64,000 bases of DNA from positions 186,001 through 250,000 of the forward strand of contig JADJXK010000002.1 of the NCBI GenBank assembly GCA_016710325.1, in the 5' to 3' direction. How positions within the stretch are numbered: position 1 is the first letter of the stretch; the number at the start of each line of letters is the position of its first letter. Origin of the DNA: Candidatus Leptofilum proximum. GTDB lineage: Bacteria > Chloroflexota > Anaerolineae > Promineifilales > Promineifilaceae. Under the pieces are notes generated by a model, which did no database searches, was not told the origin of the DNA, and worked only from the letters and a program-made list of their open reading frames with translations. Both the position numbers and the translations under genes were made by a program. This document shows positions 41,932 to 49,853 of the stretch, one piece after another.

Positions 41932-43877
41932 TTTTGCCTCAGAAGCAGCGCCAGCAGCCCAACCCCCGCACCAATGGCGAAGCTGGGGGCAGCTTGCTGC
42001 AAGGTGTCTCTTAGGGCGCGTTCGGGGTGGCGAAAGCCGACCAACCCCATGGCCTGCCCCACTGTGCCGAGGACGGCCGTTCCCCCCGCCGCCGTTTTGT
42101 ATCCCCGATTGGCCAGCAGGAGCGAAACGGCCGAGGCCGCCGGTCCCACACCGGCCCATTTACGTGCGGGTTTGGGGCCGATGGCCATCTGGATGTTGCC
42201 CAGGGTGGCCATCGCCGCCGAGATGTGGTGGGTGTGCCCCTCCGCGTGGCCCGGATCGATGGCCGAGAGCACGTCCAGGTTTTGCTGCCGCGCCGCCAGC
42301 CAGCCCATGCCCAGCACAGCCAAAGCCGCCGCCTTGCTGGTGTTGTTGGGGAGCTGGAGAACGGCCGTGGCCAGCGGTACCATCCAGTCCAGGTTAAACC
42401 CTCTGTACGCCTCGATGCGCAGCTGGTATTCCTGCCCGCTGGTGCTGGTGGCCAGCGCAGCAGCGGCCGTGGCCTGATAGGCTAAACCTGCCAGCCAGCC
42501 TGCCGCGCCATCCAGCCGGGTGGCCTGCTGCACGGCAATCGGCGTGAGCGCGGTGGCGCCCAGGGCAATCAACTTTGGCGCGTAGGACGGCGGGTAAAGT
42601 GCCGCCAGATCACCGTGGTCGTGGCCATGATCGTGGTCGTGATGATGATGGCCGTGGTCATGGTCATGTTCATGGTGGTGATCGTGCTCGTGCGAAGGGG
42701 CCAGGCGGGCGAGGGCAGCCTGGTTGCGCTGCGCTTCGATGAAGGGAAGCGCGGCGGCGCTGCCCGCAGCAGCCACCGTCAGCGGCAGGGCGATGGTTTC
42801 GGGGAGATTGAGCAGGTTGGCAACGGCCGTTGCCCCAATTCCCGCCACGCTCATCCCCGCCAGCGCCAATTCCTGCGTGTCCGGCGCGGGCACGGGTGTG
42901 GGCAGCGTGATCTCGCGGGAAACGATGTAACCCGCATCTTCCAGCGCGTGCTTCAGGTGATGCACATAGTCAATCCCTTCCAGCGGGGCGGTGGCGTGCA
43001 GGACGCGGAAAAAGTTGACGTAGCACAGCCGGATGCCGCGCTCGCGGGAAAAGTGGGCCCAGTTGTGGCAGGCGGCATGATAATCCAGCGGAATCATCTG
43101 CTCCGGGCTGAATTGGTGGCCCAAAATCACGTGCGGCGCACGCCGCTTGGCCACAAACCAATCGCCTTTTTGGTGGCGCGATTCGGCAAAGTAGACCAGC
43201 GACAGATCATGTTCTTCCATTGCCGCGACGGTTTCATCCAGGTGCATTTCGTGCCCCAAAATCATATTCCCGGCAAAGGCGACGAGGGGGCTGAGTACGG
43301 CCGTTTGCCCCAACGTCCGTTCCAGCAAATCCTTTTCCGGCCAGGCGTAACTTACCGGGCGCGGCAGCAGCGCCAGTCCGTTGGCCTGGATGCGCCGCGC
43401 CAGGGCCACGTCGTAGCCCAGCCCCATTTCGCCGATGGTGGGCAAATCACCGGCAAAAACCAACGTTTGTGCGTCCAGGCAGCTGGCCTGGGTGTAGGGC
43501 AGCCGTTCGCGCAGCTCTGTGGCCAGGTGGCGCACCAGGCTTTCCGGGCCGTGCAGGTAGTTCCAATGACCGACACGCGGAGCGTCCTGGCGCGGTTTGG
43601 CCGGGGCCTGGGGAGTGAGCTGGCCGGTGTGCCGCAGCCGGTTGAGCGTCAGCTCTGGCAGCGAAAGGTGGGTGGCGCCGTTGCCGGCCAATATCTCGAC
43701 CAGTTCCACCAGCGGCAGCCCGGCGCGAATGGCCGCGGCCTGCGCGTCGTCAAAATCCACGCAGATGGCGACCCGGTTGTTTTGTGTTTCCCACTGCTGG
43801 CGGCGCTGCAAAACGCGGCTGGAGGCCACACCGCCAGCGACGGCCAGGGACAATGAAAGTAGGCGGGATAATTTCAA
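41916..43877 (-). CDS. DUF5693-like protein with membrane C-terminal half and His-rich metal-binding loop
   Basis: 653 residues from TTG 43877; GGAGAAGAAG lies 4-13 nt upstream, while frames starting further upstream run through a repeat. An N-terminal helix is followed by a soluble domain of about 330 residues (ICVDFDDAQAAAIRAG, GNGATHLSLPELTLNRL) that resembles DUF5693, a family found beside polysaccharide pyruvyltransferases. The C-terminal half is hydrophobic with about eight helices. Between two of them is a loop HEHDHHHEHDHDHGHHHHD with about 18 His and 12 Asp/Glu, probably a metal-binding or metal-buffering segment. It lies 63 nt after a nucleotidyltransferase gene. Confidence 0.65.
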   Translation of the reverse strand: MKLSRLLSLSLAVAGGVASSRVLQRRQQWETQNNRVAICVDFDDAQAAAIRAGLPLVELVEILAGNGATHLSLPELTLNRLRHTGQLTPQAPAKPRQDAPRVGHWNYLHGPESLVRHLATELRERLPYTQASCLDAQTLVFAGDLPTIGEMGLGYDVALARRIQANGLALLPRPVSYAWPEKDLLERTLGQTAVLSPLVAFAGNMILGHEMHLDETVAAMEEHDLSLVYFAESRHQKGDWFVAKRRAPHVILGHQFSPEQMIPLDYHAACHNWAHFSRERGIRLCYVNFFRVLHATAPLEGIDYVHHLKHALEDAGYIVSREITLPTPVPAPDTQELALAGMSVAGIGATAVANLLNLPETIALPLTVAAAGSAAALPFIEAQRNQAALARLAPSHEHDHHHEHDHDHGHHHHDHDHGHDHGDLAALYPPSYAPKLIALGATALTPIAVQQATRLDGAAGWLAGLAYQATAAAALATSTSGQEYQLRIEAYRGFNLDWMVPLATAVLQLPNNTSKAAALAVLGMGWLAARQQNLDVLSAIDPGHAEGHTHHISAAMATLGNIQMAIGPKPARKWAGVGPAASAVSLLLANRGYKTAAGGTAVLGTVGQAMGLVGFRHPERALRDTLQQAAPSFAIGAGVGLLALLLRQKESGD

Positions 43878-43904
43878 TGGACTTCTTCTCCGTAAAATAG
43901 ACGG

Positions 43905-43957
43905 GGAGATTAGAGATTGGAGATGGAAAATCTCCAATCTCTAATCTCCAATCTCCC
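43905..43957. repeat. Inverted repeat, GGAGATTAG family (copy 2)
   Basis: GGAGATTAGAGATTGGAGAT paired with ATCTCCAATCTCTAATCTCC. It supplies the end (KWEIGD) and TAG stop of the nucleotidyltransferase gene at 43941. Confidence 0.85.
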
Positions 43958-45212
43958 ATTTTTTCAGCATTTGCGCCGTATCGGTGCGGGTGAACTGAAC
44001 GGCCGTTTGCCACACGCGCCATTTTTCGCCCAGTGTAGGCGCCCAGCGGGCAATCTCTACGCGGTCCTGGATGCCGCGCCGCAGCCGGTCACCCAGGGTG
44101 ATGAGCGGTTTTTGCTGGGTACGGCGCAGTACGTAGGCCAAATCCATTTGGGCGATGCGCTGGCGCAAGCTGCTGGGCGTTTGCTCGGCCAGTTGGGGCA
44201 AAATGTGCTCGGGCAGCGGGGCACCGACCAGTTTTTGGGCCAGCGTCAGCGCCGCCAGCACGTAACCCCAGCTTTTGGCCTCAGCGACGCGCTGCAAAAA
44301 AGTGTCCCAATCCACTCTGCCATTTTCAGTAGATCGAACGGAGGAGTTCGCATCCTCAGATGCGAACCGGGCATCTGAGAATGCCCTCTCTTCCGAATCA
44401 AGGTGCTGACTTTGGCTGGTAATCACCAGCAAATCGGTGAGCTGCACAAACGACGGTGCGCCCTGGATGAGGTGGAAGCAGAAATGCAGGCAGATGTGGT
44501 GCAGCAGGTCGGTGGGGTTGAGGACGTGGCAGGTGGGGGCATTGGGGGTGAGGACGGCCGTCTCCACCCGTTCGCGAATCCCCGCCGTGATGTCCACCTT
44601 CAGGCCAAACCACGACTCCTCCAGCGAGCTGTGCGGCTCAATGGTGCGATCCAGGCTGGCGGAGAGGTACGGGTTGGGCGTGGCGCGGCCATCTTCACTG
44701 TTTTGGCGGCGGAAGGTGCTGGTGTGTTTGGTTACCCGCGCCCCCGTTTCGGCCGATTTGTGTTTGCCACCGTAGCCCAACGACAGCAGCAATACCTCGG
44801 CTTGCGGCAGTTCGTCCCGCGTGAACAGCAGGTCGATGTCGTTCATGGGGCGTTGAGCCGGTTCGGGATAGTAACAGGCGGCCAGGTGAATGCCCTTCAT
44901 GGCCACGGGGTGCAGGCTGGCTGCTGCGGCCGCGCTGAGCACCTGCGCCAGCTGGGCATAAATAGCCTCGCTGCGTTGGGCCTGCATTTTATAAGTAACG
45001 GCCAGTTTGGCCATTGCCTTTGGCGGGATTTTGGCATCCCAGTGCTTGAACCGGGCATAAATTTGGGGGGCCAACCCGAAGGCGATAGCCCGCACAGCAA
45101 AGTCGTCCCAGTTAAGCTGGTGGGATTGCTGAAACCATCTATTTGGATCTTGTTGGGGACGTAAAACGTCTAACAGAAGCTGCGTGGTTTGGGTGGCTGT
45201 CTGGGTTGTCAT
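43941..45212 (-). CDS. PF14907-type nucleotidyltransferase (copy 2), in the small-peptide operon
   Basis: 423 residues from ATG 45212 (MTTQTATQTTQLLLD); a GTG at 45239 would add 9. The core VAMKGIHLAACYYPEPAQRP followed by MNDIDLLFTRDEL matches the KG...RPxxDIDLL pattern with both metal Asp. It follows the two 21-residue peptide genes by 81 nt on the same strand, so the peptides may be its substrate. Residues about 275-290 (44346-44386) are encoded by two perfect palindromes, GTTCGCATC/GATGCGAAC and GGGCAT/ATGCCC, a mini-insertion in frame. Its last residues and stop come from a repeat. Confidence 0.8.
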   Translation of the reverse strand: MTTQTATQTTQLLLDVLRPQQDPNRWFQQSHQLNWDDFAVRAIAFGLAPQIYARFKHWDAKIPPKAMAKLAVTYKMQAQRSEAIYAQLAQVLSAAAAASLHPVAMKGIHLAACYYPEPAQRPMNDIDLLFTRDELPQAEVLLLSLGYGGKHKSAETGARVTKHTSTFRRQNSEDGRATPNPYLSASLDRTIEPHSSLEESWFGLKVDITAGIRERVETAVLTPNAPTCHVLNPTDLLHHICLHFCFHLIQGAPSFVQLTDLLVITSQSQHLDSEERAFSDARFASEDANSSVRSTENGRVDWDTFLQRVAEAKSWGYVLAALTLAQKLVGAPLPEHILPQLAEQTPSSLRQRIAQMDLAYVLRRTQQKPLITLGDRLRRGIQDRVEIARWAPTLGEKWRVWQTAVQFTRTDTAQMLKKWEIGD

Positions 45213-45293
45213 GCAAAAATTCTGGTCAAAGAGAGGCACATTACCAACCGATTACAGCAAAAATTTTTCAAATCATTTGCTTCTTGCGGAAAC

Positions 45294-45359
45294 TTAGTGG
45301 CTGCTGAATGTCACCTGGGTTAATTCTTCGTGTTTGGTGATTGCTGGTTTTTTGTACAT
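45294..45359 (-). CDS. 21-residue RiPP-like precursor peptide (copy A)
   Basis: ATG at 45359, stop TAA at 45296-45294. The product is MYKKPAITKHEELTQVTFSSH. AGGAG lies 7 nt before the ATG. The sequence has the YxxPxI...ELTxxT layout of lasso/RiPP leader peptides and ends Ser-Ser-His. Compared with copy B, only residue 6 differs (Ala/Thr), while four other codons differ by synonymous changes, which is strong evidence that the peptide sequence itself is selected. It lies 81 nt before the nucleotidyltransferase gene on the same strand. Whether it is cut, modified or acts as a leader is unknown. Confidence 0.85.
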   Translation of the reverse strand: MYKKPAITKHEELTQVTFSSH

Positions 45360-45420
45360 TTGCCTTCTCCTGATTTATTTGTTTTTGGTTTTCTGCTTAA
45401 ACGTGTGGAGGGGGTATAAA

Positions 45421-45486
45421 TTAGTGGCTGCTGAACGTAACCTGGGTCAGTTCTTCGTGCTTGGTGATGGTTGGTTTTTTGTACAT
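45421..45486 (-). CDS. 21-residue RiPP-like precursor peptide (copy B)
   Basis: ATG at 45486, stop TAA at 45423-45421, product MYKKPTITKHEELTQVTFSSH. AGGAG is 6 nt before the ATG. It is 61 nt upstream of copy A and first in the minus operon; its own frame is open 55 codons further upstream to 45651, where KKPTVT suggests a decayed third copy without start codon. The peptide is charged at its N-terminal half (KK, K, H, EE) and ends TFSSH, so C-terminal Ser residues are available for the kind of phosphorylation done by HPr-kinase-like enzymes in lasso clusters (inference). Confidence 0.85.
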   Translation of the reverse strand: MYKKPTITKHEELTQVTFSSH

Positions 45487-45641
45487 GATTCTCTCCTGTT
45501 TGCTTAGAAGTGGGCCGTTCCTGGCGGTAACGTGCCTCCCTTTGACCAAATTTGCACCTGTTTCTGGACGCAGTCCAAACGTTCCCTGGTTTGTTAATTC
45601 GCATTGAGGAGACGGTGTTTCGTCGGTAACGGTTGGCTTTT

Positions 45642-45690
45642 TTGCCAGAACCTATGGTGAATAGTATAACCAGTTTACTCGTTTCGACAA
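45642..45690. promoter_or_regulatory. Overlapping divergent promoters of the peptide and flippase operons
   Basis: Plus strand: TTGCCA (45642-45647), 17 nt, TATAAC (45665-45670), about 33 nt before ATG 45704. Minus strand: TTGTCG (45690-45685), 16 nt, TATACT (45668-45663), giving a leader of about 170 nt before peptide copy B. The two -10 boxes share AGTATAAC, so the operons may compete or be co-regulated. Confidence 0.6.
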
Positions 45691-45703
45691 TTTGTACGCG
45701 CTT

Positions 45704-47026
45704 ATGAAACTTTTGGATTCATTTTCCGCCGACCTGCAACCGCATGAAGTGTTGCTCTGGCAATGTGCCGTTCATTGGCGGCAGCCAGCGGCGGCTGTGC
45801 TGCCTGATGAAGTTGATTGGCCAGCATTGGTACGTGTGGGACTGTGGAACCGGGCGCAGACGCTGCTGCTAGGGTTTCTGGCGGCGCAGCAGGGTTTGGC
45901 TGAGCTGCCAACGGAACCGTTGGCCAGTTTGCAAGAGGGGGCAGCCAGATTCCGGCAAGATGCGGCCGTTATGGGCGAGTCGCTGCAAATATACCTGCAC
46001 AAGGCGAACGAGCGAGGGATTGAAACGGCCGTCCTCAAAGGTCTCTCCGTCTCGGCCAATGTGTATGGGGATACGGCCGTGCGTCCCGGCGGCGACATTG
46101 ACGTGCTGGTGCGGCAGCGGGATGTGGCGGGCAGCATCGAAATTCTGGATGAAATGGAAATTGGCCAAAACTGGCCCAACCTGATGGATGACCGCTATTA
46201 CGAGCGTCACCATCTGCATCAGCAGCGCTGCACCCCAGATTTGCGGCTGTGGTACGAGGTGCATTGGGCGCTCGACCATCCGCTGACGTGCCTTACGATT
46301 GATTACGAGGCGGTGATGGACCGCGCCACACCGGGCACGCTGCTTGGTGCGCCGGTGGCCGACCTGTCGCTGCCCGATCTGCTGCTGAGTTTGACGATTC
46401 ACCTGGTGAAACACGCCATCTACCTACCCAGCGTGCTGGATCATCCTGACCTGGCGCGTATCATCCTGGCCGATGGCATGTTGATGTATTTTGTGGATGT
46501 GGCCGAAGTGATGAAGCAGCACGAAGGGGAAATTGATTGGCGGCAAACCGTCGAGCTGGCCCAGGCGTGGGGGGCAGTGGAGATGTTGGGTTCTGTGCTG
46601 CAAGTGTGCCACGGCTACCTGGACGCCCCGGTTCCGGCATGGGTGCTGGACGCGCTGCCGGTGACCGGGCCAAACTTGGTGAAGCAGTGGGTGATGCAGA
46701 AGGTGGTGGCGTATGAAACGGCCGTTCATCTCGGCAACCCGCCGAGCAAGCTGTGGAAACTCCTGCTCATCACCAACGGTGCCTTTATTTTGCGGCCGAT
46801 TCGCCTGCTGGATTTGCTGGAATATTGTTTTCCGGGGCGAGATTTTTTGCGGCGCCGGTACGGCAGCGGCTCGACCTGGCGCGGTGTTTACCATTTTTTT
46901 AGAGCGATGGGGCAGTACGGCCGTATCACCATCGACACATTTTACTTCACCTGGGAGCGTTACTGGCGGCTGCGGCGGCAGAATTACAGCACCTCTCTCT
47001 TCAATCGGCTGGAAGTGGACGCGTGA
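45704..47026 (+). CDS. PF14907-type nucleotidyltransferase (copy 3)
   Basis: 440 residues from ATG 45704. The core AVLKGLSVSANVYGDTAVRP followed by GGDIDVLVRQRDV has the KG...RPxxDIDxL pattern with both metal Asp; a helical region follows (LLLSLTIHLVKHAIYLPSVL). It is less similar to the other two copies than they are to each other. It opens a three-gene operon in which its stop overlaps the flippase start (GTGA at 47023-47026). The family is thought to transfer nucleotides to peptides or small molecules in RiPP clusters; the substrate here may be the nearby 21-residue peptides (inference). Confidence 0.8.
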   Translation: MKLLDSFSADLQPHEVLLWQCAVHWRQPAAAVLPDEVDWPALVRVGLWNRAQTLLLGFLAAQQGLAELPTEPLASLQEGAARFRQDAAVMGESLQIYLHKANERGIETAVLKGLSVSANVYGDTAVRPGGDIDVLVRQRDVAGSIEILDEMEIGQNWPNLMDDRYYERHHLHQQRCTPDLRLWYEVHWALDHPLTCLTIDYEAVMDRATPGTLLGAPVADLSLPDLLLSLTIHLVKHAIYLPSVLDHPDLARIILADGMLMYFVDVAEVMKQHEGEIDWRQTVELAQAWGAVEMLGSVLQVCHGYLDAPVPAWVLDALPVTGPNLVKQWVMQKVVAYETAVHLGNPPSKLWKLLLITNGAFILRPIRLLDLLEYCFPGRDFLRRRYGSGSTWRGVYHFFRAMGQYGRITIDTFYFTWERYWRLRRQNYSTSLFNRLEVDA

Positions 47027-48312
47027 CCGGACTGCGAGCGGTCTGGACACCGTGGCGGCAGCGGCCCGCCGTGCAGCAAACCACCTTCTTGCTGGCCATT
47101 GACGTGGTGACCAATGCCATCGACTATGGTTTTCACATCTACCTGGCGCGTGCCCTGCTGCCCGCTGAGTTTGCCGCAGCCCAGACGATCAACACCATTT
47201 TGCTGGTTGTTATTACGACGGCGGCAGTCATGCAGCCGGTGATGGCGCGTTATGTGGCCGAGGCCAACCTCTCCACGGACCTGCCGCCGCACACCGATTT
47301 TGCCATTTTTCGCCATTTTTTGGGCCGCAGCGGGCTGGTGGGGTTGGCGGTGGTGCTGGTGGTGTTGCTGTTTCGTGCGGCGCTGGCGGATTGGTTGAAC
47401 TTGCCGGAAACGGCCGTCACCCTGGCTGCCTTCATGATTTTTATCGCCACCACGCGGCCGGTGGTTGCCGGGATGCTGCAAGGGCAGCGTCGTTTTGCCT
47501 GGTTTGGTGGGATGCGCCTGGGGTACGCTGTCAGTCGCTTTGCCGTGGGCTTGCTGCTCATTTCAGCGCTGGGCCTGGGCCTGAACGGGGCCATCGGGGC
47601 GATGCCCTTGGGAGGGGCAGTGTCGCTCCTGGTTGGATTGTTTTGTTTGGGCGGCTGGGTGTGGCGTCGGGGAACGGCCGTTCCGTCCCAATACCGCTGG
47701 TCGGCCAGCACGCTCACGCTCAATGCCCTGGTGGCTTACGCTGCCTACATGGCACTGCTCAGCCTGGACCTGGTCTGGGTGAATCGTCTTCTGCCTGCGG
47801 CTGATGCGGCGCTGTACGCCACGGCCGTTTTGCTGCGCCGCATCTTGCTGCTGCTGCCCGGGGCGGTCATCGTCATCATGTTTCCCCGGGCGGTGGCGCG
47901 GGTGGCGGCCAAACAGTCACCGGACCGATTGCTGTGGCAAACGGCCGTTGTCGTGAGCCTGCCGACGGTGGTGTTAACGGCCGTTCTGGCCCTGTTTGGC
48001 GCACCGTTGATTGGCTGGACGCTGGGTCCGGCGTACGTGGCGGCGGCGCCGCTGCTGGGCGGCATGGGCACGGCGATGTTGGGCATGGGGCTCACCGTCA
48101 TCTGGCTCAACTTTTATTTGGCGACGCGGCCGCTGCCGTTTGTGATTTTGTTGGCGGGAACGGCCGTGCTGCAACTCATTCTCCTGCAAACGGTGCCGCT
48201 CGATTTGCCCGTCGTCACCGCTATTTTTGGGCTGGGCGGCTGGCTGCCCGCCATCGGCGGTGGGCTGCTTTACTGGTTTTGGCTGCGTTCTACGCTGGAA
48301 CATGCCTCATGA
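47023..48312 (+). CDS. Polysaccharide/MATE-type flippase (MOP superfamily)
   Basis: 429 residues, 12 or so membrane helices in two halves. FHIYLARALLPAEFAAAQTIN in helix 1 and the following loop is typical of Wzx/PST transporters (LArxLgpxefGxxxx). Start is GTG, overlapping the previous stop by 4 nt; its own stop overlaps the kinase start by 4 nt (ATGA at 48309-48312). As a flippase it could move a lipid-linked sugar or a modified peptide across the membrane. Six ACGGCCGT octamers lie in this gene. Confidence 0.85.
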   Translation: MTGLRAVWTPWRQRPAVQQTTFLLAIDVVTNAIDYGFHIYLARALLPAEFAAAQTINTILLVVITTAAVMQPVMARYVAEANLSTDLPPHTDFAIFRHFLGRSGLVGLAVVLVVLLFRAALADWLNLPETAVTLAAFMIFIATTRPVVAGMLQGQRRFAWFGGMRLGYAVSRFAVGLLLISALGLGLNGAIGAMPLGGAVSLLVGLFCLGGWVWRRGTAVPSQYRWSASTLTLNALVAYAAYMALLSLDLVWVNRLLPAADAALYATAVLLRRILLLLPGAVIVIMFPRAVARVAAKQSPDRLLWQTAVVVSLPTVVLTAVLALFGAPLIGWTLGPAYVAAAPLLGGMGTAMLGMGLTVIWLNFYLATRPLPFVILLAGTAVLQLILLQTVPLDLPVVTAIFGLGGWLPAIGGGLLYWFWLRSTLEHAS

Positions 48313-49367
48313 CAAACATTCCCGACGGCGATTGGCTGTCCCACCTAAACGAGAGCGACCTGGAAGATTTCTGGCAGCGCCGCGCCAACGCGCTGTGCTT
48401 CCGGCAGGAGGTGCGGCTGTTTGGCCATCCGCTGGTGGTGGAGAGCAATGTGGAGGTGACATTGACGGCCGTTTCCCTCGCCCTCGCGCAATACACCCAA
48501 ACCGAACAAACCAAACCGCCGCTGGGGGCGCTCCAGCTAATCGTGCAGCCGATGCGCCAGCCGCCCGGCCCCGCGCCCGACGACCTGATGCAGCACATCA
48601 CCTACAGCGGCAGCGCCGACTGGCTGATGATGCAGCTCGGCGGCTGGGGTGTGGCGCACCTGGATTTGGCACGGCGGCGGGGGACGGCCGTTCTCTCCCC
48701 CCAGCTTGCCGCCAGACCAGATTTAGTGGCCCAATGTGTAATGCACACGCTGCTGCTCAATCTGGTGATAGCCCAAGGGCAGTCCTCTGCCCCAGGGTAT
48801 GGGATGCTGCACGCCTCCTGCCTGATGCGGGACGGGGTGGCGCTGCTGCTGCTGGCGCCGCACAACACGGGCAAAAGCACCACCGCGCTGCGGCTGGCGC
48901 TGGCGGGCTTCCGCCTCCTGACGGACAGCATGGTGTTTGTGGACGGCGACGGTTTTTTGCACGGCTACCCGGTGGGGCTGGCCAAATTGCGCGGCGACAT
49001 GGTGGATCAGTTCCCGGAATTACGGCCGTTCCTGCAAACCGAAATCGTGCGCCAGGAAACGAAGTACCGGGTGGATTTGCGTGCGGTAAATCCTGAATTT
49101 GTGCAGGAAACGGCCGTACGCCCCCAAAAAATCATCCTCTGCCTACTGTCTCGCCATGAAAAAGAGGCGACGGTGGTGGCAGAGGTAGGGCAAGCAGAAG
49201 TGATTCAGGCCATCCTACACAACAGTTTGTACGTGGACCAACCGCAGGTGTGGCGGGAGAATGTTTCTAACTTAGAGAAGATGTTGGGGGGGGGAACGGC
49301 CGTAGCGCTTAAACTAGGGTCTGATCAGAGAAGCTTGCTTCAATTGATGTTCCACCTTGCATCCTAA
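48309..49367 (+). CDS. HPr-kinase-like (HprK-related) P-loop protein
   Basis: 352 residues from ATG 48309; longer frames reach far into the flippase gene and are rejected. GMLHASCLMRDGVALLLLAP leads to the P-loop HNTGKSTTALRLAL, and FRLLTDSMVFVDGDGFLH stands where HprK relatives have the (S)DD motif (here TDS). The fold is that of HprK C-terminal-like kinases found in lasso-peptide clusters, where they phosphorylate a C-terminal Ser of the precursor. Here the nearby peptides end Ser-Ser-His. It could instead be a general small-molecule kinase. No lasso B or C enzymes are seen in this window. Confidence 0.78.
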   Translation: MTNIPDGDWLSHLNESDLEDFWQRRANALCFRQEVRLFGHPLVVESNVEVTLTAVSLALAQYTQTEQTKPPLGALQLIVQPMRQPPGPAPDDLMQHITYSGSADWLMMQLGGWGVAHLDLARRRGTAVLSPQLAARPDLVAQCVMHTLLLNLVIAQGQSSAPGYGMLHASCLMRDGVALLLLAPHNTGKSTTALRLALAGFRLLTDSMVFVDGDGFLHGYPVGLAKLRGDMVDQFPELRPFLQTEIVRQETKYRVDLRAVNPEFVQETAVRPQKIILCLLSRHEKEATVVAEVGQAEVIQAILHNSLYVDQPQVWRENVSNLEKMLGGGTAVALKLGSDQRSLLQLMFHLAS

Positions 49368-49393
49368 AGTTAATGATGTTCGCCAGGGCAGGC

Positions 49394-49849
49394 TCAGGTG
49401 AAAATTTCATAAGCATACATTTTATTTTTCCCAAGCTGTTCATCTATTCTCTTCCACTGAAGTCGGTCAAACAAGCTCATTGACGCGGCGTTCTCGTGAT
49501 CAATATAGCAACGCCACTTGCAGCCAGGACCATGATTTTGCAGTAACCAGGCGATTAAATCTCTTGCAATCCCGCGATGGCGGCACCACGGCGCAATGTG
49601 AACGTAAGACAAGACGTGGCAATCAAAATCTTCGACAGGCAAATAACACCTGATGCTGCCTATAACAGTTCCTTCTTCCACTGCCACGTAGTGACGGCCG
49701 CTTTCTTCCAGGGCCATTTGGTCTAGCTCGCTTTCAGACCAGGCTGCTTCCAGCCACCGTGTCGATTCCGAATCCCGGAACCACTGAGCAATCTCGGCAT
49801 TATCTGAACGGTTGAACTCTCGGACAATCATGTTAAGCGTGGCTACCAT
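49394..49849 (-). CDS. GNAT-family N-acetyltransferase
   Basis: 151 residues; ATG 49831 (MIVREFNRS) is a possible later start. Motif A region is VHIAPWCRHRGIARDLIAWLL (RxxGIA for acetyl-CoA pyrophosphate), motif B ENAASMSLFDRLQWKRI. A Trp-rich N-terminal part may form the acceptor pocket. Typical single-domain GNAT. Four nt separate it from the next GNAT gene, so they are co-transcribed. Acceptor unknown. Confidence 0.85.
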   Translation of the reverse strand: MVATLNMIVREFNRSDNAEIAQWFRDSESTRWLEAAWSESELDQMALEESGRHYVAVEEGTVIGSIRCYLPVEDFDCHVLSYVHIAPWCRHRGIARDLIAWLLQNHGPGCKWRCYIDHENAASMSLFDRLQWKRIDEQLGKNKMYAYEIFT

Positions 49850-49853
49850 CCTC

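Noticed and set aside
42615..43856. Long open frame (413 codons) on the plus strand
   Set aside because: It is antisense to the DUF5693-like gene, has low-complexity Arg/Gly/Gln-rich composition and no ribosome site; a shadow of high-GC coding.
45320..45604. 94-codon open frame on the minus strand
   Set aside because: It covers both micro-peptides in another frame, without a Shine-Dalgarno; the silent differences between copies fit the 21-residue frame instead.
41013..49367. A standard lasso-peptide cluster
   Set aside because: No B1/B2 leader-binding or protease proteins and no Asn-synthetase-like cyclase are present, so only a lasso-like or related system can be proposed.
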